Below, piece by piece: positions 29,101-35,404 of a DNA stretch of 53,008 nucleotides (within the stretch, counting starts at the first letter, position 1; each line of letters starts with the position of its first letter). The stretch is from Bryobacteraceae bacterium (lineage in GTDB: Bacteria; Acidobacteriota; Terriglobia; Bryobacterales; Bryobacteraceae). Location: the NCBI GenBank assembly GCA_014860455.1, contig JACZJQ010000293.1, positions 1 to 53,008 of the forward strand, read 5' to 3'. A model generated the notes under the pieces. It did no database searches. It saw only the letters and a program-made list of their open reading frames with translations, and was not told where the DNA came from. The position numbers were made by a program, and so were the translations under genes.

Positions 29101-29917
29101 CGACCGAATGGAGCGCGCGCGGCAGGCAGCGGCCGGCGAGCGTCCGGGCGACAGTGAGGCCCGGGAATCGATCGAAACGGCGTTGAACCAGATCGAACGC
29201 GCCCGGCGGGCGTTGAACCGGGCCGGGCAGCAGCAGGGTCAAGCTCGTCAACAGGGACAGCAAGGGCAGCGGGGCCAGGCGGGTCAGCAAGGTCGACAGG
29301 GGCAGCAGGGCCAGAACGGACAGCAAGGGCAGATGGGACAGCAAGGACAACAGGGGCAGCAGGGGCAGCAAGGCCAGGGCGGGCAGCAGGGGCAGGGAGG
29401 CGAGCGCGGCCAGGGCGGCAAGCAGGGCGAGCGCGCCGGACAGAGCCAGTATCCCCGCAAGCAGGGCCAGACACCGGGCGGCGGCAGCATGTCGCCGGGC
29501 TATTCGGCGATGAACGATGGGACGAACCAGGGCCAGTGGGGTGGACGGCAGGGCGGGACGCCGTCGAGCGCCGAGGTCGAGCGGGCGTATGCCGAAGCCA
29601 TGCGGCAGTTGGAGGCGATGGAAGACGGCGACGCGGCCGGGATGGAAGGGACGCGGGCCGAAGTGCAGTCGCTGATCGAAGAGATGAACCGGCTGGATCC
29701 GAAGCGTTTTGCCGGTAATCCGAGGCTGTTCGAGATGCTGAGGCAGTCGATTCTGCCCCGGATGGAGCAACTTGAGTTGCGTCTCAGGCAGCAGTTGGGT
29801 GAGGGCGGGGGGGCGGTGAGGGGACTCACCGGGGCGAAAGTGCCGCCGGGCTATGAGAAGGCCACGGCGGAGTACTACCGACGACTGAGCGCGCAGCCCG
29901 CGGCAGGGAAGAAGTGA
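26156..29917 (+). CDS. DUF4175-type membrane protein with Gln/Gly-rich linkers
   Basis: 1253 residues from ATG 26156, fixed by the strong AAGGAGGGAGG upstream and the ATGA overlap. Three membrane helices lie at about 22-45, 58-79 and 135-158; the rest is extracytoplasmic. A beta-rich part (about 170-480) is followed by a Gly run (about 495-506), helical coiled-coil segments, a second Gly run near 630, and two long Gln/Gly tracts (bases about 28340-28515 and 29228-29400) in which QGQ-type units repeat imperfectly. Helical segments rich in Arg/Gln/Glu separate them (EMLRREAEQLRRQMEEL). DUF4175 proteins commonly close MoxR/Bat-type operons. Role unknown; a long elastic or rod-like envelope protein is plausible. 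Confidence 0.82.
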   Translation: MSSLELFRHWIESVERRFRRRALIAGVASITCSALAATLLAVWVANRYAFSDTSLLWARLGVFLAIALAVAFGLAIPLVRSNRRGVAQIAERRDDGFKERVLTLVESPEGNPFHEIVAEETLRTAAHWPAERFVPGLALASLASAAVVFAGVLVWLAAAGPGAFGHGTALLWLGKPPSGEAFYRIDVTPGDTKVRKGSDQVVEARLIGFEAVQVRLMVRLPGQSNWEAAPMEPKTGVPGTYGFLMASLMEDTEYRVEAGRLQSTVHRLTVVDLPSVEKLRVTYNYPSWLGLARQVDDPGGDLRAVEGTEALIEVITNRPLASGQLVLDDGRTIALEKTGERTSAARIRIEREAVYHVAAIDGGESVRISEDYFIEPRAEKPPEIRIARPGRDARVSPIEEVVVEVEASDDYGLTGLELRYSVNAGPEKAVAFPQGRGTKEGKGKTLIALEDYNLQPGDLLTIYAVGRDARTSVQTDMYFIEAQPFEKEYRQAQQAGGGGGGGGGGEQQENITKRQKEIIAATWNVIRSKKTAAALREDGEFLTGIQKKLGEQARSLAGRMQSRELSGTNEEFKKFASEMQSAARAMDQASDQLKGLRWREALQPEQKALQHLLRAESIFREIQVAFGQQGGGGGGGGQSRDLESLFDLELDTNKNQYETGNSSQQNAGNRERQVDEALKKLEELAKRQQQLAEQQRRNNQQSFQQRWEQEMLRREAEQLRRQMEELSRGQSGQQGQQQAQQGQQGQQGQQGQQGQQGQQGQSGQQGQATARQQGQQGQQGQAGQAGQQRSLGEMARGGQQPDPRMNRALQQLEQAIEDMRRAQQQGPADARRAAERMADAEQSLGRMRRQQTGQTMDDLAGRARDLAGRQEELEKRIASTFAPRPDGQPAKTSDEQNKALAGEKDALKQDYERLERDMQSASRAMAGSQPQASSQVRGALGEAQQNELRLRLQYGADLIRRGLGSFQSPRERVVSQMMRLLSDRMERARQAAAGERPGDSEARESIETALNQIERARRALNRAGQQQGQARQQGQQGQRGQAGQQGRQGQQGQNGQQGQMGQQGQQGQQGQQGQGGQQGQGGERGQGGKQGERAGQSQYPRKQGQTPGGGSMSPGYSAMNDGTNQGQWGGRQGGTPSSAEVERAYAEAMRQLEAMEDGDAAGMEGTRAEVQSLIEEMNRLDPKRFAGNPRLFEMLRQSILPRMEQLELRLRQQLGEGGGAVRGLTGAKVPPGYEKATAEYYRRLSAQPAAGKK
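28340..28515 (+). repeat. imperfect Gln-Gly-Gln coding repeat, first tract
   Basis: Tandem imperfect copies of a 9-base unit close to CAGGGTCAG / CAAGGCCAG encode runs of QGQ within the DUF4175 protein. Synonymous changes between units show that it has drifted at DNA level while keeping the protein pattern. A second tract lies at about 29228-29400. Confidence 0.8.
29228..29400 (+). repeat. imperfect Gln-Gly-Gln coding repeat, second tract
   Basis: A second array of units such as CAGCAAGGGCAG, encoding QQGQ-type sequence in the DUF4175 protein, separated from the first by about 240 residues of helical sequence. Confidence 0.8.
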
Positions 29918-30361
29918 GCCGGACGGGGCTTGGCCAAACGAAGCTGGGGGACTGACCGCACCCCTGGAAATCATCCCGGCGACCCGCACTCTTTGTTCGC
30001 GGCCTCCGCGAGTAAGGGGCTGCATTGTCAGCACCTTTGGTGGCCACAGCGGGGCCATTCGGACTCCTTGTAGTCGGAGCTCGTCATGAGGCTTGTATTG
30101 GCTTGGCGGGGTTGACGAAACGAACTCCCGGCAGTGCCGTCCGGGCCGAGGACGGAGAATTGTCTTCGTAGATTCAACAGGATACCAAGATAAGAGGCGT
30201 CGCGGCCGAAGTGCTGTGGCAGGTTTGAGAACGTGGGCGGGGAATCAATCTCCGACCCCTCAGAGCGTTCCCGGACCCGAATACCCCCTCATCCCGCGGA
30301 AACGCGAGAACGGGCAACCGGGAGCGCTTCTGGAGAGCAAGGCAGTGTGCGAGATTTCGAT
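29918..30361. other. long intergenic gap at the strand-composition switch
   Basis: 444 bases between the plus-strand DUF4175 gene and the end of the minus-strand matrixin gene; the longest gap between confident genes in the window. I see no credible ORF (frames here are shadows of the protease gene), no clear terminator, no DnaA-box cluster and no tRNA-like cloverleaf. The only structure found is a short hairpin, TCGCGG-CCT-CCGCGA at 29997-30011. It lies at the right edge of the zone where + strand composition changes from C-rich to G-rich. Confidence 0.5.
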
Positions 30362-32872
30362 CTACCGGACGGTGATCTTTACTATTCCGAGCGGCTTGGA
30401 GTCGAAGACAATCGTGAGAGGAACCTCGGCTCCCACCGCCGTCGATGAAGAAAGCGCCATGGCGATGGCGTATTGGCCGGCTTGCCCGGCAACAGGCATC
30501 ACCGAGACGATGGCGTGTTCCACTGGACCGGAGGCGGCCTGGAAACGCTTGACGTCGGGCGCTGGGCCGAGATCGGGGAGATTGCTCACCAGCACCTGGA
30601 TCAGTTCTCCGGGCTTGGGCGCGTTGGCTCCGGTCGCGTCAGCGCCCATGATGTTCTGAACCTTGGAGATCATCGGCGGCGCAGGTTCAATGGTGACCAG
30701 AGCAGGCAAAGCGGCGTTGCCGCTGAAGGCGAGTTGCAGGAGCGCGGCGCCTGGCTCAACCGCGGCCGGGACGGCGATGTGGACCAGTCCGGACTCGGCT
30801 TCGATGCTCATGACCAGGGCCGGAATGCCGGCGATGGTGGCCGAAGTGACGGCCGGCGAGGCGGATTCGGGCAACTTGCCCACCGGCACGATCAACTCCC
30901 CACCAGGGTAGGGCGCGCCGCTGGAGATCTTCGACATGACCACATAAGGCGTGGAGTTCGCCGGCAGGATGCTGAGTTGTTCGGCGGCGGTAATCCTCTT
31001 CAGTCCAGCCCAGAGCGAAACCGGGACCGCGCCCGCCGGGGCCGACGGCGAAACGGCAACATGCACAAGAACCTTGGATTCGGAGACCGGGATGTAATTG
31101 AGCGCGGTGAGTTCGCCGGAACCGAATGCGGCCTGCAGCGAGCCGGAGGCGAGATCGATGCCCTCGGCGGCGATCTCGACAAGGCCCTCGGCGCCGGCGG
31201 GAATCGACGGGGTCACCAGCCGGATGGTGGGCTCGGCGGCGGATTCGAATGTGTAGGAAGGCGACTTCGCGCCGAGCGACATCAGAGTGCTCTGGCCGTC
31301 GGGATTCAGGACGGCGACAACGGAGACGTGGCCGAACGGCGCTGCGGGCGGCTTCACGACCAGGCGTTCGGGCTCGAAAGCGGTGACCGCTCCGGCGACA
31401 CCGTCGAACAGGACCTTGGAGGCTTCGGCGAAGGGCCCGCCCTCGATGGTGATGGTGGAGTCGGGGTTGGTCGTGAGCGCGGTGATGGTGGGCGCTTGCT
31501 GTGCGAGGATGCGCAGCGAGGAGGGCGCGACGTGGGTTTCGCCATTGAGGGTGAAGATCAGGTGGCGGTGGCCGGCCGGGGCGTCCTGGGACATCTGGAT
31601 GTCGAGTTGGACATACGATGTGGCGTAGGGGTAAGCCTTGACACCGCCTGGGGCGATCGATTCCGGCGCATCAAGCAGCGTGACGCCGAGGCCGGGCATG
31701 GGCGCGTCGCCGGTGGTCATTCCATATCCATAGAGAATGAGTGAGGATATGCCGGCGGAAGCGACCATCGAGGCCGGTTTGACGGCCTCCTGGCCGATGA
31801 AAGTGTAGGTCTGGACCGAGTGCAGATTGACCTTGTCGCGCGATCCGGCAGAGAAGTCGTAGCCGGTAGACTCGCCGGGCTTCTGAAAGTTGATCGGGAT
31901 CTGGGGCGTCGAGGTGTCGCCTGGGTAGAACGCGGTGTTGAAGGCGGGGCCAGGCAGAAGGAGACGCTCGGGGTCGGAGGGATCGACGGCAAAGCTGAGG
32001 TTCACCGGCTGGGGTTCGCCTTGGAGGGCAGGCGGGAGGGGTTGGGCGTAGAGGTAATAAGGACCCGGAGCGAGGCCTTCGATCTTGTAGGAGCCATCGA
32101 GACCGGTGAGCACCGAGACGGCGGGCCCGGCGGGGGTGATGGCGGTGACCGAGGCCAGATGGACGCCGGTGGCGCCGAGAGCGACGCGGCCGGCGATGGT
32201 TACGGTGTTCTGGCGGAAGGTGGCGGATGGATAAAGGACGGAGAGGCCGATGGAGTCGTCGAGGGTGAGCGGCGAGGCTTTCGATGTGGTGCGGGTGATC
32301 TCGGTGGACATGACGCCGCCGCTCCAGGAATGCTGGAGGCCGAGCGCGTGGCCGAGTTCATGGACCAGGGTGAGAAAGAAGCGCTCGGTATAGACGGGCC
32401 GTGCGGTGGGCGGGGCAAGGTTAATGGGCAGGATCACCTGCGAGCGGACGATGGGGACGTAGGCGCCGTAGGCGTCGGAGACAGGATCGAGTTTGTTGGT
32501 CGGGCCGCCCATGGCGATGATGCCGGGCGGCATTTCGTCGAACACGATTTCTACATGCGGCGAGGCGATGGGACGGGATTCCGAGGACAGTCCGCCGAAG
32601 GTGAGCTTCAGCTCCGATGTCGGGATCTGGTTCCAAACCTCTGCGGCGGCCCGGACCTGGCTGACCAGAGAGGTGAAGCTGTCGCCGGGGGCGTATTCCT
32701 GTGCGCCGGTCTCGCGGATGACGATGGGGAGCCTTTTGCCGGGCAGGGCAGCGGGGTCGAAGCGGGCGACCAGGCGTTCGTAAGCGGCTGAATAGGTGAT
32801 GAAGTGGTGGTAGGCGGTGGCGGCAGGGGCCAGAAGGAGCGAACAGGCCAGCAATGCGGAGCGAAGCTTCAT
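30362..32872 (-). CDS. secreted matrixin-like metalloprotease with IPT/beta-sandwich domains
   Basis: 836 residues. A signal peptide (MKLRSALLACSLLLAPAATA) leads to a metzincin domain: HELGHALGLQH at 171-181 is the complete HEXXHXXGXXH zinc site, and SGGVMS after it is the Met-turn. A carboxypeptidase-regulatory-like beta domain follows (about 220-290: GLDGSYKIEGLAPGPYYLYA), then several IPT/TIG-like modules to the C-terminus, the last resembling the C-terminal domains common in Solibacter relatives. It is predicted to be an exported or surface protease. Its ATG overlaps the stop of the upstream small gene by 4 bases, so the two are co-translated. No lipobox or sorting tail is seen. Confidence 0.9.
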   Translation of the reverse strand: MKLRSALLACSLLLAPAATAYHHFITYSAAYERLVARFDPAALPGKRLPIVIRETGAQEYAPGDSFTSLVSQVRAAAEVWNQIPTSELKLTFGGLSSESRPIASPHVEIVFDEMPPGIIAMGGPTNKLDPVSDAYGAYVPIVRSQVILPINLAPPTARPVYTERFFLTLVHELGHALGLQHSWSGGVMSTEITRTTSKASPLTLDDSIGLSVLYPSATFRQNTVTIAGRVALGATGVHLASVTAITPAGPAVSVLTGLDGSYKIEGLAPGPYYLYAQPLPPALQGEPQPVNLSFAVDPSDPERLLLPGPAFNTAFYPGDTSTPQIPINFQKPGESTGYDFSAGSRDKVNLHSVQTYTFIGQEAVKPASMVASAGISSLILYGYGMTTGDAPMPGLGVTLLDAPESIAPGGVKAYPYATSYVQLDIQMSQDAPAGHRHLIFTLNGETHVAPSSLRILAQQAPTITALTTNPDSTITIEGGPFAEASKVLFDGVAGAVTAFEPERLVVKPPAAPFGHVSVVAVLNPDGQSTLMSLGAKSPSYTFESAAEPTIRLVTPSIPAGAEGLVEIAAEGIDLASGSLQAAFGSGELTALNYIPVSESKVLVHVAVSPSAPAGAVPVSLWAGLKRITAAEQLSILPANSTPYVVMSKISSGAPYPGGELIVPVGKLPESASPAVTSATIAGIPALVMSIEAESGLVHIAVPAAVEPGAALLQLAFSGNAALPALVTIEPAPPMISKVQNIMGADATGANAPKPGELIQVLVSNLPDLGPAPDVKRFQAASGPVEHAIVSVMPVAGQAGQYAIAMALSSSTAVGAEVPLTIVFDSKPLGIVKITVR

Positions 32873-33408
32873 CGCACGGCCCCTTCGGTGGAACGGACCA
32901 TGCGACGGAGCCGTTCGAGGGTCAGGGTGAGAGGCGTCGAGGTGACTTCCTTGCCGGATTTGTCGACCAGTTCGGCGTCGATCACGCCGCGGGTGAGGAC
33001 AGCTTCACCGGCGGAGTTGAGCTTGAGGTCGAACAGCCCCTGCGAGAGTCCGATGATGTGAAGGATTCCGCTCCGGCTCTTCCAGATGAAAACGACGTAT
33101 TCGGTGGCGGGCTTGAGGACAGGGCTACCGGCGATGGTCTGGCGGACACCGCCCGCGATGCCGCCGGGGACCGATACGTCGAGCGTCGCGCCGGCTTCGC
33201 CTTTCAGCTTCTCCGAGACGTTGAGCTTGTATACGGTGTAGACCATGGGGCCGCGCTGGACGCTGGACCTGGCGGCGACCGTCGCGCGGACGACGATGTG
33301 GCTCTTGGCGGCCATCTCTTCGAGGGAGAGCTTTTCCAGAGTGGTGGCGGGCGCCTGGAGTGCCAGGGCGGCGAGGGCAACCACGATTCCGGACAGGCGG
33401 AAGAGCAT
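32869..33408 (-). CDS. small secreted protein of unknown function
   Basis: 179 residues from ATG 33406-33408, chosen because it opens a signal peptide (MLFRLSGIVVALAALALQAPA); a TTG start at 33453 is possible but adds 15 basic residues. I do not recognise the family. The sequence alternates strands (VVRATVAARSSV, VYTVYKLNVSEKLKG, YVVFIWKSRSGILHIIG) and looks like a single beta-barrel or sandwich. Four-base overlap with the matrixin gene suggests a functional pair, for example an inhibitor, chaperone or partner of the protease. That is inference from coupling only. Confidence 0.75.
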   Translation of the reverse strand: MLFRLSGIVVALAALALQAPATTLEKLSLEEMAAKSHIVVRATVAARSSVQRGPMVYTVYKLNVSEKLKGEAGATLDVSVPGGIAGGVRQTIAGSPVLKPATEYVVFIWKSRSGILHIIGLSQGLFDLKLNSAGEAVLTRGVIDAELVDKSGKEVTSTPLTLTLERLRRMVRSTEGAVR

Positions 33409-33523
33409 CGCTACACTACTGAGCAATCGGCGCGCCAAACGAATCAGCCGCAAGTGATTGAAAACAGGGCGGCGTTACAGGCGCGATGAGTCAACTGGAC
33501 ACAACCGGTGGGCCAAGGGTGTC

Positions 33524-35404
33524 TCAGGTGGATTCGCGTTCGCGGACAACCAGGACTGGGACGCCGACAGCATGACGTACTTCATTAATAGTAGCCCCGA
33601 AGATCATGTCTTTCAAGCCTTTATGGCCATGGGCGCCCATTACAAGCAGGTCGGCATCGACGGCGAGGGCGGTGCGGACGATCTGTTCGCTGACCTTTCC
33701 GCCGTGGGTGACGATCAATTCGGCGTCGAGGCCGGCGGAGACGAGTTGGAGGCGGAGAGTCTCGAGGTAGGCGTGGCCTTCTTCGACCTCGGCGGTGGAG
33801 GCGTCGCTGCCGTAGATCAGACTGGTGACGCCTTCCTCGACGTGGAGCAGGAAGAGTTTGGCGCCGGGTCCGCGGGCGAGCGAGGCGGCGTGGAGCAGAG
33901 TTTCGGAGTCGAGGCGGGAGTGGTCCAGCGGAACCAGGATGCGGCAGAAGGGAGGTGCGGCGAGTTTGATCTGCAAGCCGGCGGTTTTGGCGAGTGGGAC
34001 GACGGGGACGGTTGGGGCGACGGTCTTGCGCAGCCAGGGTTCGGCGATAAGCCAGAGGAGCAATCCGCCGACGGCGAAGTTGACGGGGAGGAGGATGTAG
34101 GCGAGGGCGGGAGAGGTGGCGAGCCAGCCGGAGATGGTGCTCCAGGCGAGCATCCCGTTGAGGGCGAGGATGATGGAGGCGGCGGTCCAGGCCAGGGATT
34201 TGACCCAGACGGGGCTGGCGAAGGCGCCCATGCGCCTGGCGTCGGAGGTGAAGCGGATGAGCGGGATCACGGCGAAGGGCAGTTGGAGGCTAAGGACGAC
34301 CTGGGAGAAGATGAGCAACTGGTAGACGGCCTGTTCGCCCACATAGAGGATGGTGAGTACGGCGGGAACGACGGCGACAAGGCGGGTGATGAGGCGGCGC
34401 AGCCAAGGCCTCATGCGGATGTCGAGAAAGCCTTCCATGACGATCTGGCCGGCCATGGTGCCGGTGATCGTTGAGCTTTGGCCGGCACAGAGCAGGGCGA
34501 CGGCAAAGGCGACGGCGGCAAGCCCTGAGCCGAGCAGGGGTTCGAGGAGGTGATGGGCCTGTTTGATTTCAGTGACGACGATGCCGTTCTTGAAGAAAGT
34601 GGCGGCGGCGAGGATGAGGATGGCGGCGTTGACGAGCAGGGCGCCATTCAGCGCGATGACGGAATCAATGAGATTGAATTTGCAGGCGTCGCGTTTGGCG
34701 GCGTCGCCGTCCGAAATGCGGCGGGTCTGGACGAGCGAGGAGTGCAGGTAGAGGTTGTGCGGCATGACGGTTGCGCCGAGGATGCCGATGGCGACGTAGA
34801 GGTTGTCGAAGTTGAGGCGGGGAACGAGGCCGCCGGCGACTTCGGACCAGACGGGTTTAGAGAGGAAGATCTCAATAAAGAAGCAGCCGGCAATGATGGT
34901 GATGAAGGCCAGGATGATGGACTCCATGACGCGGATGCCGAAGCGTGTGAACCAGAGGACCAGGAAGGTATCGAGCGTAGTGAGCAGCACGCCGTAGATC
35001 AGCGGGATGCCGAAAAGGAGGTTGAGGCCGATGGCGGCGCCGAGCAATTCGGCGAGGTCGCAGGCGGCGATGGCGAGTTCGCAGAGAAACCAGAGGGCCT
35101 TGGAGACGGCTTTGGGGTAATGAAGGCGGCAGGCCTGCGCCAGGTCGAGACCGGAGGCGATGCCGAGCCTCGCACTGAGGGTCTGGAGCAGGATGGCCAT
35201 GGCGTTGGAAAGCACCAGGACCCAGAGCAGTTGGTAGCCGAAGCGTGCGCCGCCTTCGATGTCGGTGGCCCAGTTGCCAGGGTCCATATAGCCGACCGAG
35301 ACGAGGTAGGCGGGACCGGCGAAGGCGAAGACACGACGCCAGAGCGACGGGTGGGACGTCGAGACCGAGGAGTGGACTTCGGATAGAGAACGATTTTCGT
35401 TCAA
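33524..35404 (-). CDS. mntH: Nramp-family metal transporter fused to a UspA domain
   Basis: 626 residues. The Nramp part spans about 20-460: DPGNW at 41-45 in helix 1 and MPHNLYLHS at 214-222 in helix 6 supply the Mn2+/Fe2+ ligands, so metal transport is expected. From about 487 a universal-stress-protein domain is fused (CRILVPLDHS, then GAHGHKGLKDMIFGATINEV with the G-2x-G-9x-G-T nucleotide loop at about 590-606), facing the cytoplasm after the last helix. The start is TTG at 35402-35404, inside the stop of the YfhO-like gene (TTGA overlap); no ATG is available before helix 1. The fusion may couple transport to ATP or a nucleotide signal (inference). Confidence 0.93.
   Translation of the reverse strand: MNENRSLSEVHSSVSTSHPSLWRRVFAFAGPAYLVSVGYMDPGNWATDIEGGARFGYQLLWVLVLSNAMAILLQTLSARLGIASGLDLAQACRLHYPKAVSKALWFLCELAIAACDLAELLGAAIGLNLLFGIPLIYGVLLTTLDTFLVLWFTRFGIRVMESIILAFITIIAGCFFIEIFLSKPVWSEVAGGLVPRLNFDNLYVAIGILGATVMPHNLYLHSSLVQTRRISDGDAAKRDACKFNLIDSVIALNGALLVNAAILILAAATFFKNGIVVTEIKQAHHLLEPLLGSGLAAVAFAVALLCAGQSSTITGTMAGQIVMEGFLDIRMRPWLRRLITRLVAVVPAVLTILYVGEQAVYQLLIFSQVVLSLQLPFAVIPLIRFTSDARRMGAFASPVWVKSLAWTAASIILALNGMLAWSTISGWLATSPALAYILLPVNFAVGGLLLWLIAEPWLRKTVAPTVPVVPLAKTAGLQIKLAAPPFCRILVPLDHSRLDSETLLHAASLARGPGAKLFLLHVEEGVTSLIYGSDASTAEVEEGHAYLETLRLQLVSAGLDAELIVTHGGKVSEQIVRTALAVDADLLVMGAHGHKGLKDMIFGATINEVRHAVGVPVLVVREREST

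Noticed and set aside
28340-29400. possible CRISPR or satellite array
   Set aside because: Units are 9-12 bases, in frame, contiguous and diverge synonymously; there are no spacers.
28832-30058. Leu/Ala/Pro-rich open frame antisense to the DUF4175 repeats
   Set aside because: It is the reverse reading of the Gln-Gly tracts and would overlap an operon with well-placed starts.
29918-30361. replication origin proper inside the long gap
   Set aside because: No TTATCCACA-type boxes, no AT-rich unwinding stretch and no dnaA nearby; only the skew change supports it, so it is reported as a composition finding instead.
30093-30659. 188-residue frame spanning the 29.9-30.4 kb gap
   Set aside because: Two thirds lie antisense to the matrixin gene, the start is non-ATG without a ribosome site and the composition is random-like.
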